The notes beneath the pieces are model-generated. The model worked only from the letters and a program-made list of their open reading frames with translations. It was not told the origin of the DNA and made no database searches. Shown here piece after piece: positions 35,027-43,882 of a stretch of DNA of 64,000 bases. The DNA lies in assembly GCA_942492635.1 (NCBI GenBank), contig CALOFP010000002.1, forward strand, positions 1,116,001 to 1,180,000, written 5' to 3'. Position numbers and translations under genes: made by a program. This DNA is from CALOFP01 sp942492635. Its GTDB lineage: Bacteria > UBP6 > UBA1177 > CALOFP01. Position 1 is the first letter of the stretch. Each line of letters starts with the position of its first letter.

Positions 35027-36940
35027 ATGATAAAGAAAGAAATTCCTTTTATGCGAAAGAAGACCAAGTCCAGGAAGGGCGGAGCGAAGAAAGCAAAGGT
35101 GGAAATAAAAAGGAAGGAGACCCAGAATGCCCTCTCCAAGGAGATAGAGAAGCTGACCAAGGATGGAACCGAAGTCAATAAAAGTCTTGAAAAAATAGTT
35201 GAGGGACTTATCAATCGAGAGGGGCCGGTTTCCTATTCCGACATCGGTGAGATGATTCCGCAGGATGAGGAGTTTTCCGTTGATGATATGGAGGTTCTCT
35301 TTTCTCTCCTTGATCAACTCGATATCGATGTGATCTCTGACAGCGAGGCCGAGAGCGAACGACATAAACCTGCGAGAAAAACGGCCGTGCCCGTTGAGAG
35401 AGGAAGAAAGGATCCTCTCAGGATGTACATGCTGACGATAGGTGCTGTTCCTCTTCTGAGTAAGGAAGGCGAAGTTGTTATTGCTAAAAAGATCGAGGCT
35501 GACGAGAGGGAGATAATTCGAATACTTCTGAGCAACACATTGACATTCAAGGAGATCGTTTCCATTCCAGACAAGGTTAACAACGGGCTGGTTTCAATAA
35601 AGGATGTTGTAAAGGAGACGGAAGAGGAACCTGAAGGTGAAGAGGACGATGGCTCTCAGGATGATTCCGTTGATGATTCGGGTGAGGATGAAAAATTTGA
35701 ATCGGACTATGAAACATACGATAAAACCCAGGTTATGAAGGATGCTCTGGAGAAGAATATTGAAATTATAAAGAATCTGAATCGTGATCGAGGTAAGTCA
35801 ATCCGAAGCGTTAAGTCGGCTAAACCTGAAACCGTAAGGAAGCACGAGAAGAAAAGCTGGGAGCTTCTGGAGAAGATGGTTGACATTGTCATTGGTGCCG
35901 GATTGAACAAGAGCTACCTTGCAGTAGTGGGGGAACGGATAAAATCCTACGAGGAGAAGGCCCGTCAGCTTCAGAACAGCATTAAGTCCATAGAGCAATC
36001 GATGAATATGAGCTTTACCGAAATGGGGGAGGTAATAGCAAGTTCCGAGAAGATCGCCCTTATAGACAGTTACCGTTCGGGAATGATTCATGAAAAATAC
36101 GATCTCATCAATCAGACACGGAGAAGCCTCAAGAAGCTGGAGGCTGAAACAGGTCTCTCCGTTGAAGAGCTCCACAGCCAGTGGCAACTTCTTCGTTCAG
36201 CCGAAGAGAATGTGAGAAGAGCAAAAAACAAGCTGATTCAGGCAAATTTGAGGCTGGTTGTGAGTATAGCGAAAAAGTACAACAATCGTGGTCTCGATTT
36301 CAAAGACATTATTGCCGAAGGAAATATTGGACTTATCAAGGCTGTCGACAAGTTTGAATACAGCAGAGGATACAAGTTTTCTACATACGCTACATGGTGG
36401 ATAAGACAGTCGATAACCAGGGCAATTGCAGATCAGGGAAGAACTATTCGAATTCCTGTTCACATGATAGAAATGATGAATAAGATCAATAAGACCATAA
36501 AGGAACTTACGAATAAAAACGGATACGATCCCACAATTGCTGACGTTGCCAAGATAATGAATATTCCGGAGGAAAAGATTCGCAAAGTGTGGAGGAGTGC
36601 CCGGGAAACAATCTCCCTGGAAACTCCTATCGGAGAAGATGAGGACAGCCAGCTTCAGGATTTTGTAGAGGATCCCAAGACGATCAGTCCGGAGGAGTTT
36701 ACGGCCAAACAGAATATGGCTGAAATCATACGGGAACTTTTCAGCGGTTTGACTCCGAGGGAGGAGAAGGTCATCCGGATGCGGTTCGGTATCGGCGAGA
36801 CAGAGGACTATACTCTGGAGGAGATCGGCAAGGAAATGGGTGTTACACGTGAGCGTATCCGTCAGATTGAGGCAAAAGCGGTTATTAAACTTCGAAAAAT
36901 GCTCAAAACCCAGAAGACGAGTTGGGACGATTTCATCTAG
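35027..36940 (+). CDS. rpoD: Primary sigma factor RpoD (sigma-70)
   Basis: Housekeeping sigma factor of about 637 residues. A basic N-terminus is followed by region 1.1 (about 50-110), region 1.2 (RKDPLRMYMLTIGAVPLLSK), an acidic non-conserved insert (EEEPEGEEDDG...), region 2 (NLRLVVSIAKKYNNRGLDF, YKFSTYATWWIRQSI), region 3 (IRIPVHMIEMMNKI) and region 4 (LTPREEKVIRMRFG, VTRERIRQIEAKA). GAGGTG at 35015-35020 favours the ATG at 35027. The canonical regions 2.4 and 4.2 fit the TTGACA/TATAAT promoters seen in this window. Confidence 0.97.
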   Translation: MIKKEIPFMRKKTKSRKGGAKKAKVEIKRKETQNALSKEIEKLTKDGTEVNKSLEKIVEGLINREGPVSYSDIGEMIPQDEEFSVDDMEVLFSLLDQLDIDVISDSEAESERHKPARKTAVPVERGRKDPLRMYMLTIGAVPLLSKEGEVVIAKKIEADEREIIRILLSNTLTFKEIVSIPDKVNNGLVSIKDVVKETEEEPEGEEDDGSQDDSVDDSGEDEKFESDYETYDKTQVMKDALEKNIEIIKNLNRDRGKSIRSVKSAKPETVRKHEKKSWELLEKMVDIVIGAGLNKSYLAVVGERIKSYEEKARQLQNSIKSIEQSMNMSFTEMGEVIASSEKIALIDSYRSGMIHEKYDLINQTRRSLKKLEAETGLSVEELHSQWQLLRSAEENVRRAKNKLIQANLRLVVSIAKKYNNRGLDFKDIIAEGNIGLIKAVDKFEYSRGYKFSTYATWWIRQSITRAIADQGRTIRIPVHMIEMMNKINKTIKELTNKNGYDPTIADVAKIMNIPEEKIRKVWRSARETISLETPIGEDEDSQLQDFVEDPKTISPEEFTAKQNMAEIIRELFSGLTPREEKVIRMRFGIGETEDYTLEEIGKEMGVTRERIRQIEAKAVIKLRKMLKTQKTSWDDFI

Positions 36941-36949
36941 ACAAAAAAC

Positions 36950-36977
36950 TTGACTTCAGTACATTTTTCCATATAAA
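36950..36977 (+). promoter_or_regulatory. Sigma-70 promoter of rpsT
   Basis: TTGACT (36950-36955), a 16-base spacer and TATAAA (36972-36977), placed just after the rpoD stop and 45 bases before rpsT. Confidence 0.65.
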
Positions 36978-37022
36978 CAGATAGGCTTGAGGATTTTAAG
37001 CTTTTAAAAGAAGGAGGAAATT

Positions 37023-37313
37023 TTGGCTCATCACAAATCAGCAAAGAAAAGAATAAAGACTAACGCTAAGAAAAGACTTTACAATCGTTCTATCAAATCC
37101 AGGGTTAAGACATATGTGAAGTACTTTATGGAGACTATTGAGAACGCTGAAAAGAGCGAAAACGCTGCAGAGTTCAAGGCTGCTGCTGAAGAAAAACTCA
37201 GAACTGTTGTTTCCGAGCTTCAGAAGGCATCTTCAAAGAGTGTTTACCACAAAAACACAACAAGCAATAAGGTTTCCAGGCTTACAAAGGCTTTCAACAA
37301 GACTTTCGCCTAA
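37023..37313 (+). CDS. rpsT: 30S ribosomal protein S20
   Basis: Small-subunit protein binding 16S rRNA. It has 96 residues and begins MAHHKSAKKRIKTNAKKR, the family signature, followed by two long helices and an ending HKNTTSNKVSRLTKAFNK. The start is TTG with AAGGAGG (37011-37017) five bases upstream. TTG or UUG starts are known for rpsT in E. coli, where the weak start takes part in autoregulation. A similar control here is an inference. Confidence 0.97.
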   Translation: MAHHKSAKKRIKTNAKKRLYNRSIKSRVKTYVKYFMETIENAEKSENAAEFKAAAEEKLRTVVSELQKASSKSVYHKNTTSNKVSRLTKAFNKTFA

Positions 37314-37324
37314 GCATCGGATCG

Positions 37325-38581
37325 ATGAAATATCGGCTAATTCTTGAGAATATAGGGGAGATTTTCACTTCTGCAAGTGAATCTCCCCTTATTTCAGGTG
37401 GTGATCTTCTGATCGCCGTTTCTGAGGACGGTCTGATTTCCTTTGTCGGAAAGAGAGATGATTTTCTGACGGAGGAGCCTGGATATCAGAACCTGTTCTC
37501 TTCAGTTGTTCACGACGCTGGTGGAAAGGTTGTCTTTCCCGGATTTGTGGACAGTCATACACACATCGTTTTTGGTGGAACTCGCGAAGATGAGTTTGCA
37601 TTGAAGGCTCGTGGAGCGACCTACGAAGAGATAGCCGCCGCAGGCGGAGGTATCCTCAATTCGGCGCTTAAGACTATTGAAACTCCACTTGAGGTTATAT
37701 ACGAGCAGGCCAGGAAACGTCTGCGACAGGTTGTTGGTTACGGTGTGACGACGGTTGAGATTAAGTCCGGATATGCCCTTGATACGGAAGGCGAGTTGAA
37801 GCTTCTCAGGGCAATTGAGATGCTGAAAAGGGATTTTCCCATCGAGATCGTTCCGACATTTCTCGGTGCACATGCCTACCCAGCCGAGTATAAGAAAGAT
37901 CATGAAGGATACATAAGGAAATTAACGGACGAGATGCTTCCTCTTGTCAAGGAACAGAATCTTGCCGAATTCGTCGATGTTTTCTGCGAGGAGGGTTACT
38001 TTTCCCTTAAGGAGACAGAGCGAGTTTTCAAGACCGCTCTCGATATGGGGTTTGATCTGAAGCTTCATGCCGATGAGTTTAACTCTCTTGGCGGGACATC
38101 GCTTGCTGCGGAAATGGGAGCTGCATCCGTTGATCACCTTGAGCAGGTAACCGATGAGGCGATTGTCAAACTTCGTGATGCGGGAACTGTTGCTACTGTT
38201 CTACCCATCACATCAGTTTTTTCAAGACTGCCTTTCGCCCCTGCAAAGAAGATTCTCGATTTGGGAGCCACACTTTCACTGGCGACCGATTTCAATCCCG
38301 GATCCTGCATGTGCGGGTTTCTTCCCCTAGCTGCAAGTCTTGGGGCAACCCAGCTTGGAATATCCCTTGAGGATTCGATTAAGGCAATAACTATCGGCGG
38401 AGCCAGAGCCCTTAGAAGGGAGTCACGTAAAGGTAGTGTTGAGGTGGGCAAGGACGCCGATCTGGTGATCATGGAAAGCACTTCTCATATCTACCCGTTC
38501 TACCATTTCGCCCATAATCACGTGAAAGATGTTTTTGTCAAGGGTAGAAGGTTAAATCTCTCAAACTCCATGGTTTCTTGA
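37325..38581 (+). CDS. hutI: Imidazolonepropionase
   Basis: Third enzyme of histidine degradation, hydrolysing imidazolone-5-propionate to formiminoglutamate. It has 418 residues of the amidohydrolase superfamily. The metal site is VDSHTHIVFGG, followed by REDEFALKARGATYEEIAAAGGG, a hallmark of HutI. KLHADEFN and ATDFNPGSCM supply further ligands. It is the only hut gene in the window. It lies 11 bases after rpsT, and its stop overlaps the next promoter. Confidence 0.95.
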   Translation: MKYRLILENIGEIFTSASESPLISGGDLLIAVSEDGLISFVGKRDDFLTEEPGYQNLFSSVVHDAGGKVVFPGFVDSHTHIVFGGTREDEFALKARGATYEEIAAAGGGILNSALKTIETPLEVIYEQARKRLRQVVGYGVTTVEIKSGYALDTEGELKLLRAIEMLKRDFPIEIVPTFLGAHAYPAEYKKDHEGYIRKLTDEMLPLVKEQNLAEFVDVFCEEGYFSLKETERVFKTALDMGFDLKLHADEFNSLGGTSLAAEMGAASVDHLEQVTDEAIVKLRDAGTVATVLPITSVFSRLPFAPAKKILDLGATLSLATDFNPGSCMCGFLPLAASLGATQLGISLEDSIKAITIGGARALRRESRKGSVEVGKDADLVIMESTSHIYPFYHFAHNHVKDVFVKGRRLNLSNSMVS

Positions 38582-38606
38582 CAATTTCCACAATTTTTAG
38601 TTTAAT
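38578..38606 (+). promoter_or_regulatory. Candidate sigma-70 promoter overlapping the hutI stop
   Basis: TTGACA (38578-38583), a 17-base spacer and TTTAAT (38601-38606), 28 bases before the lipoprotein start. The TGA stop of hutI lies within the -35 box. Confidence 0.55.
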
Positions 38607-38634
38607 CCGCCCGAACATAGGTATGGGTAGTCAT

Positions 38635-39579
38635 ATGAGAACGAAAATTTTTATCTTAGCTTTGTTTTTTCTAACATTAATTATTTCTTGTGGAAAGAGG
38701 GACTCCGATGTTGATTCACGCTGGCGTGTTTCCGACAAGGTTGATTACAATCCGCAGATCGATAGGAAACAGCTCTTCACTTCTGTTTTGGAGCTGGAAA
38801 AGCTTCTCTTTGCGCCTCTTGACTACTTTGAGGAGCATGGCGAGGTTTTCAGTTACAATCAGAATATCTCTTTCCTGACGCAAAAGTTTGATGAAGGTAA
38901 GAAGAGATCTCTTTCACTGGAGGAAAAAAGCTCCTATTCAAGAGATAAGTCAGGAAATTTTCTTTTGAGATACAGCAACAACCACCATCAGGGATGGGAT
39001 ATGGTGTGGAAAGACAACTTTCTCTATAGAAAAATGCTTGGCGGAGAGTACACCAAAACTTTCAGTATGGGTGAACACAGTTTTTATAAGGAGTCTCTTT
39101 TCAGGATGATTCCGGATCTTCATGCCGCATTTCGCGGACATGCTTCGGTGAAAGAGCATAGTGATACCCTCTACAAGGGAAAAGCCGTTACCGTTGTGAC
39201 TATGAACTATGACTCGAAAAAGAGGGTTTTGCCGGCTCTCGAAGATAAAAAATATCTCCAGAACAGTTTCGGTGTGAGGGAGATGAAAAACGATGAGTTA
39301 ATCCGTAGTTTTTCCAAAAGGGACTACTCAGGTGTTGACGGATTTATTAAACTCTATATAACACCTGAGAATATTGTACTAAAAGTTGAGTTTGAGCTTT
39401 CGTTCAAAGTTGAAAACGAAAAAGTCGGTTTCAGAGTTGCCGGAGAGAGAGAGCTTTTCAACTCACCGCTGGATCAGATTGAAGTTGCCAGACCGGTGCC
39501 GGAGTACCACAGACGAACATTTGATGCAGCAAAGAATATCATGCAGGGAGAAAAAAATGGTAAAAAAGATAGACACTAA
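38635..39579 (+). CDS. Predicted lipoprotein of unknown function
   Basis: A 314-residue protein starting MRTKIFILALFFLTLIISC, a lipoprotein signal peptide with lipobox IISC. The mature part is mixed alpha/beta, rich in Lys, Asp and aromatic residues, with no family I recognise. It contains segments such as VVTMNYDSKKR and GFIKLYITPENIVLKVEFELSF that look like edge strands of an outer-membrane-lipoprotein-sorting (LolA/LolB-like) or similar fold, but I do not assign one. An in-frame ATG 12 bases earlier is possible. Its last 23 bases overlap the start of rsfS, so it is translationally linked to the ribosome-maturation genes. Confidence 0.7.
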   Translation: MRTKIFILALFFLTLIISCGKRDSDVDSRWRVSDKVDYNPQIDRKQLFTSVLELEKLLFAPLDYFEEHGEVFSYNQNISFLTQKFDEGKKRSLSLEEKSSYSRDKSGNFLLRYSNNHHQGWDMVWKDNFLYRKMLGGEYTKTFSMGEHSFYKESLFRMIPDLHAAFRGHASVKEHSDTLYKGKAVTVVTMNYDSKKRVLPALEDKKYLQNSFGVREMKNDELIRSFSKRDYSGVDGFIKLYITPENIVLKVEFELSFKVENEKVGFRVAGERELFNSPLDQIEVARPVPEYHRRTFDAAKNIMQGEKNGKKDRH

Positions 39580-39922
39580 CGAAAAACTCCAGACTCTCTT
39601 TACAGCGATTGAAGAGAAAAAGGGTGTGAATGTAACTGCGTTCGATGTTAAGGAGCATTCGGGATTTACAGATGTAATGGTTTTCGTTACCGGAACTTCG
39701 GTTCAGCACAACAAGACTCTTGCAGAATGGATTCAGAGGACTTTGAGAAAAGCCGGATTCGCAAAACCATTAACGGAGGGCAGCGATCGAGCAACATGGA
39801 TTCTCATTGACGCCGGAGATATCGTCTGCCATGTTATGCTTGAAGAGGTGAGGCACTACTACGACCTTGAATCCGTATGGTCTTCCTCAAAGCGCATTGA
39901 TATCGTTAAAAAAGATTCTTAA
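39557..39922 (+). CDS. rsfS: Ribosome silencing factor RsfS
   Basis: Binds ribosomal protein L14 and blocks subunit joining when nutrients are scarce. It has 121 residues with the family pattern GFTDVMVFVTGTS, EGSDRATWILIDAGDIVCHVM and EEVRHYYDLESVW. The start is set at ATG 39557 by GGGAG eight bases upstream; the open frame extends further 5' without any family sequence. The stop overlaps the rlmH start (TAATG). Confidence 0.95.
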   Translation: MVKKIDTNEKLQTLFTAIEEKKGVNVTAFDVKEHSGFTDVMVFVTGTSVQHNKTLAEWIQRTLRKAGFAKPLTEGSDRATWILIDAGDIVCHVMLEEVRHYYDLESVWSSSKRIDIVKKDS

Positions 39923-40359
39923 TGAAGATACGTATTCTCACAGTTGGAAAAATGAAGGATGACGGCGGTTTTCGATCCATGTCCGATTTCTACCTCAAAA
40001 GGTTGAAGCTTTTCGGCCCGGCGGAAGTTGTCGAGCTGAAGGAGAAACGGAGTCTGGAGGATGAGACGAAAGAGCTGCTCAAGCATACTCCGACCGGCAG
40101 CTACCTTGTAGCCCTTCGAGAGGACGGCAGACGTCTTGACAGCCTTAAATTTTCGGAAATGCTTCGGAAGAATCGTGACGCGGGTAAAGACATGACGTTT
40201 TTTGTCGGGGGAGCCTACGGATTCGGAGACGTTAAAGAAGATATCTCCATCTCCGTAGCTCCGTGGACACTGCCCCATCAGCTTGCGCGGATCATACTTC
40301 TGGAACAGCTGTACAGAGGATTTTCAATTCTATCAGGGAGCAAATATCATCATGGATAA
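39922..40359 (+). CDS. rlmH: 23S rRNA (pseudouridine1915-N3)-methyltransferase RlmH
   Basis: SPOUT-class methyltransferase modifying helix 69 of 23S rRNA. It has 145 residues, with SAM-knot signature FFVGGAYGFG and the C-terminal APWTLPHQLARIILLEQLYR ending KYHHG, diagnostic for the family. It follows rsfS directly, an arrangement common in bacteria, and overlaps gpmI by 8 bases. Confidence 0.96.
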   Translation: MKIRILTVGKMKDDGGFRSMSDFYLKRLKLFGPAEVVELKEKRSLEDETKELLKHTPTGSYLVALREDGRRLDSLKFSEMLRKNRDAGKDMTFFVGGAYGFGDVKEDISISVAPWTLPHQLARIILLEQLYRGFSILSGSKYHHG

Positions 40360-41866
40360 AAAAGCAATTCTTATAGTTCTTGACGGATACGGTTACAGGG
40401 AAGAGAAAGAGTACAACGCCATTGCTCAGGCAAAAACTGTCAACTTCGATAAGTTGTGGCGCGAAAATCCTCATACACTGTTGCAGGCATCGGCAAATTT
40501 TGTTGGGCTGCCAGACGGACAGATGGGCAACTCCGAGGTGGGCCACATGAATCTTGGAGCGGGAAGAATTGTCTACCAGGACTACACAAGAATCAACAAG
40601 GCGATAGAAGAGGGGGCTCTTTCATCGAACTCCGTTCTCCTGGAGATGAATGAAAAGCTGAAGAAAACAGGCGGAGCTCTCCACCTTCTCGGACTTGTTT
40701 CTCCGGGAGGTGTTCACAGCTCGATGGAGCATCTCTATGCCCTTGTGGATCTTGCTGCAGCATCAGGTGTTGAAAAAATCTACATTCACGCTTTCCTTGA
40801 CGGTCGTGACACACCTCCGAAGAGTGCCTCGGGCTATCTGGAAGAGCTTGAAAAGAAGATAGCAGGAAAGGCAAAGGTTTCATCAGTCTGCGGACGTTTC
40901 TACGCCATGGACAGGGACAACCGATGGGAGCGAGTTCAGACCGCCTACGATGCAATGACATCGGGAGAGGGTCTCCGTGCCGCACACTCCGTTCAGGCAG
41001 TAAAGGATGCGTACAAGAGAGACGAAACCGATGAGTTTGTTTCTCCGACCCTGATTGTTGATGAGGGAGATGCTCCGGCAACAATCGAAGAGGGAGATGC
41101 AGTGCTTTTCTTCAACTTCAGGTCTGACAGGGCCCGGGAGATGACAAGAGCCCTCGCATTTGAAGATTTCGACGGTTTTGAAAGAAAACGTCATCCGAAA
41201 CTATCCTATTATGCAACGATGACCGAGTATCATGCCGATTTTAACCTGCCTTCTCTTTTCCCTCCGACAGAACTCGGGAATATCTTCGGAGAGGTTATCT
41301 CCCGTTTTGGTCTCAAACAGCTTAGAATCGCTGAGACCGAAAAGTATGCCCACGTAACATTTTTCATGAACGGCGGGCGTGAAGCTGTTTTTGAAAATGA
41401 GGATAGGGTTCTTATCCCTTCACCAAAAGTGAAGACCTACGATATGAAGCCGGAGATGAGTGCAAGGGAGGTTACCGATCAGCTTCTTGAGAGAATGGAT
41501 GATTACGATGTTGTGATGCTGAATTTTGCAAATCCCGACATGGTAGGTCACACCGGTGATTTCGAAGCTGCAGTCAAGGCTGTAGAGACGGTTGACGAGT
41601 GTCTCGGACGCATTGTAGAGAAGGTCGAGAAGGATGATTGGATGATGGTGGTAACGGCTGATCACGGCAACGCCGAGCTGATGTACGACGAATCCAAGGG
41701 ATCGCCTCATACCGCTCACACCACAAATCCTGTTCCGTTTGTCGTTTTCAACGGTCCGAAGGATCTCACCCTTTCGGAAGGAATTCTTGCCGATGTGGCA
41801 CCCACATTTATAAAACTTATGGGTTACGATGTTCCCGCGGAGATGAGCGGTAGAGTTCTCTTCTAA
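40352..41866 (+). CDS. gpmI: 2,3-bisphosphoglycerate-independent phosphoglycerate mutase
   Basis: Glycolytic isomerisation of 3- and 2-phosphoglycerate using two Mn ions and a phosphoserine. It has 504 residues. The N-terminal metal site is LIVLDGYG, the catalytic Ser61 is in GNSEVGHMNLGAGR, FLDGRDTPP contacts substrate, and the C-terminal metal residues are in ANPDMVGHTG and VTADHGNAE. The start is ATG 40352, with CAGGGAG 11 bases upstream. A second, unrelated phosphoglycerate mutase (gpmA) lies 650 bases further on. Confidence 0.96.
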   Translation: MDKKAILIVLDGYGYREEKEYNAIAQAKTVNFDKLWRENPHTLLQASANFVGLPDGQMGNSEVGHMNLGAGRIVYQDYTRINKAIEEGALSSNSVLLEMNEKLKKTGGALHLLGLVSPGGVHSSMEHLYALVDLAAASGVEKIYIHAFLDGRDTPPKSASGYLEELEKKIAGKAKVSSVCGRFYAMDRDNRWERVQTAYDAMTSGEGLRAAHSVQAVKDAYKRDETDEFVSPTLIVDEGDAPATIEEGDAVLFFNFRSDRAREMTRALAFEDFDGFERKRHPKLSYYATMTEYHADFNLPSLFPPTELGNIFGEVISRFGLKQLRIAETEKYAHVTFFMNGGREAVFENEDRVLIPSPKVKTYDMKPEMSAREVTDQLLERMDDYDVVMLNFANPDMVGHTGDFEAAVKAVETVDECLGRIVEKVEKDDWMMVVTADHGNAELMYDESKGSPHTAHTTNPVPFVVFNGPKDLTLSEGILADVAPTFIKLMGYDVPAEMSGRVLF

Positions 41867-42116
41867 AATTTCCAGATTTTTTCAGATCACATTCGTCCGA
41901 ATAAACAAACTTTCAAAAAAACCTGTTTTTAGCTTAAAGTATCCTGTTTCAGCGAAATTAATCTTTTTGATCGTTTTTCATCCTTTCTGATTCTACCGAT
42001 ATGCTGTTTTGATAGAATTGTTAATCTGAAAAGAGCTGAAAGTAAATAACTATCTGAGAAAAAAATCTCTCCAAGTTTGAAGATTTCAATTATTCAAGCG
42101 GGAGGTAGATATTTTT

Positions 42117-42224
42117 GTGCAGGAAAAATTTTCACTTAATGCTGAAAATAAAAATTTTGTTGAAAAAAATTTCAATGGAAAAACTTTTTTACAGCTGGTC
42201 AGAAACTTTTTTTTGGGTCTTTGA
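42117..42224 (+). CDS. Doubtful 35-residue open frame
   Basis: GTG start with GGGAGG about 10 bases upstream, conspicuous in this A/T-rich stretch. The product would be rich in Asn, Phe and Lys (MQEKFSLNAENKNFVEK...). It has no recognisable family, and the composition follows the local base bias, so chance is likely. Confidence 0.15.
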   Translation: MQEKFSLNAENKNFVEKNFNGKTFLQLVRNFFLGL

Positions 42225-42328
42225 AAAAAAATCTCTGCTGAAATTGACTGTAATCGTGATCTGAAAATGCGGGGGCAATCTCTTTCATTAGTGAAAACGA
42301 AGGTGTGAGAAAAAAGTCAATCTTAGTG

Positions 42329-42356
42329 TTGCTTTTTGTCTGCGGATTTGTATTAT
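42329..42356 (+). promoter_or_regulatory. Candidate promoter of tRNA-Lys
   Basis: TTGCTT (42329-42334), a 16-base spacer and TATTAT (42351-42356), ending 19 bases before the mature tRNA. The bases between include GACCTCGTTCG, GC-rich as in stable-RNA discriminators. Confidence 0.45.
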
Positions 42357-42375
42357 AGACCTCGTTCGATGCGGT

Positions 42376-42451
42376 GGGCTCTTAGCTCAGTTGGTAGAGC
42401 AACTGACTCTTAATCAGTGGGTCGAAGGTTCGAATCCTTCAGGGCCTACCA
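42376..42451 (+). tRNA. trnK: tRNA-Lys (anticodon CTT), CCA encoded
   Basis: A 76-base cloverleaf. The acceptor GGGCTCT pairs with AGGGCCT (two G-U pairs). The D arm is GCTC/GAGC with AGTTGGTA, the anticodon arm ACTGA/TCAGT with loop CTCTTAA (anticodon CTT), and the T arm GAAGG/CCTTC with TTCGAAT. Discriminator A and an encoded CCA follow. It stands alone between gpmI and gpmA. Confidence 0.97.
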
Positions 42452-42520
42452 TCTCATCTCTTTTGATTTTCCCGAAAAATTTTGCTAAAGTAACTCACAT
42501 CAAGTTGATGGAGGGTTGCG

Positions 42521-43267
42521 ATGTTTACCTTGGTTTTTATTCGACACGGCGAGAGTCTCTGGAACCGGCAAAATCGTTTCACAGGCTGGACAGATGTTGA
42601 TCTTTCTGAAATTGGGGAAAAGGAGGCAAAAGAATCCGGGAAACTTCTTCTTGAAGAGGGGTATGATTTCGATCTGGCTTTCTCTTCACTTCTCAAGCGA
42701 TCGATAAGAACTCTCAACATAGTTCTCGACACAATGGATCTCCATTGGATTCCTGTTATAAAAAACTGGAGGCTTAACGAACGGCACTACGGTGCACTTC
42801 AGGGACTTTACAAGAATGAAACGGCGGAGAAATACGGTGAGGATCAGGTCCTGATATGGCGGAGAAGTTACTCTACGAGACCACCGCTTCTGGATGTGGA
42901 AGACGAACGTTTTCCGATAAAAGATCCGAGATATTGCTACATGGCTCCGGATATTGTTCCAAGAGGAGAGTGTCTGAAAGATACAGTAGCACGTGTTCTT
43001 CCATTCTGGTACGACTCAATAGTACCCGCTCTGAAATCCGGTAGAAAGATACTCATAGTTGCTCACGGCAACAGCTTGAGGGCGATAGTCAAACATCTCG
43101 ATAAAATGAGTGATGACGATATCGTCGGATTGAATATCCCCACAGGCATTCCCCTCGTTTATGAACTTGACGAAGAACTCAATCCGTTGAAAAGTTTTTA
43201 TCTAGGAAACAAAGAAGAAATTGAAAAGAGGATGAAAGCCGTAAAAAGCCAAGGCAAAAAAAGCTGA
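42521..43267 (+). CDS. gpmA: 2,3-bisphosphoglycerate-dependent phosphoglycerate mutase
   Basis: Histidine-phosphatase-fold phosphoglycerate mutase of 248 residues. The phospho-His is His9 in FIRHGESLWN. NRFTGWTDVDLSE, NERHYGALQGL and VAHGNSLRAIVKHL are family signatures. The start has GGAGGG seven bases upstream. It performs the same reaction as gpmI by a different mechanism. The Lys-rich C-terminal tail is longer than strictly needed. Confidence 0.96.
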   Translation: MFTLVFIRHGESLWNRQNRFTGWTDVDLSEIGEKEAKESGKLLLEEGYDFDLAFSSLLKRSIRTLNIVLDTMDLHWIPVIKNWRLNERHYGALQGLYKNETAEKYGEDQVLIWRRSYSTRPPLLDVEDERFPIKDPRYCYMAPDIVPRGECLKDTVARVLPFWYDSIVPALKSGRKILIVAHGNSLRAIVKHLDKMSDDDIVGLNIPTGIPLVYELDEELNPLKSFYLGNKEEIEKRMKAVKSQGKKS

Positions 43268-43311
43268 AAGTTAGGATATAAGTGAAAGTCCGTGAAAGTC
43301 AGTAAATAAAA

Positions 43312-43743
43312 CTAATATTTCAAATTGAGAGTAACAATAGTTCCGTTTATGACGTTGTCAGCGATAGGGCAGCGCATCTCGACATCCTTTACGAACTTTT
43401 CCTTCTCCTCCTTTGAAAGATCGGCGTCCACATCAATAAAAAGTCTGATCTCAGTGAATCCTGCACGACCCTCTTCTGTTTTTCCGAGAAGGAAATCCTT
43501 ATCGAGATCACCTTCTACTACAACATTCATGCCCCTGAGAGTTATACGTCTCTGGTTTGCGATTATTCTACCGATCGCACAGATGCATCCCGCGATTGAA
43601 GAGAGAAAGTGCTCCAGTGGGTTTGCGCCCAAGTCGGTACCGCCCGGTTTCGGCTGGTCGATTACGAAGTTGTGTGAAGCCTTAATTTCGGTTTTAAATC
43701 CTTCGTCGATGATTCCTGTAACGTTTAATGTTGAAATCGGCAT
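43312..43743 (-). CDS. OsmC/Ohr-family protein
   Basis: A 143-residue member of the OsmC family, thiol-dependent peroxidases that reduce organic hydroperoxides. The conserved Cys pair can be placed at Cys53 or Cys55 (SSIAGCICAIGR) and Cys125 (EMRCPIADNV). DLGANPLEHFLSS is the typical preceding helix. It is probably of the YhfA/OsmC-like branch and not true Ohr. The gene is convergent with gpmA. Confidence 0.9.
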   Translation of the reverse strand: MPISTLNVTGIIDEGFKTEIKASHNFVIDQPKPGGTDLGANPLEHFLSSIAGCICAIGRIIANQRRITLRGMNVVVEGDLDKDFLLGKTEEGRAGFTEIRLFIDVDADLSKEEKEKFVKDVEMRCPIADNVINGTIVTLNLKY

Positions 43744-43882
43744 TTAATCCCTCCGGTAAAAAAGTTGTTAACAGTAGCAAACTTATCACGTAGGAAATTT
43801 TTAGTAAAGAAAAAAGTCGAATGCTTATTGAAGATATTTGATTTGTTTTTGTCTTTTCAGAGGAGTTACTGGAAAGTTGGAT

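Larger units (their letters stand above)
41867..42375. other. AT-rich intergenic region upstream of tRNA-Lys
   Basis: About 510 bases of very AT-rich sequence with many A and T runs. It contains one doubtful 35-codon open frame (42117-42224) and the tRNA promoter. Nothing else can be recognised. Confidence 0.55.

Noticed and set aside
42376..42451. Genomic island inserted at tRNA-Lys
   Set aside because: No integrase and no repeated tRNA 3' end could be seen within the window; flanking genes are core metabolism.
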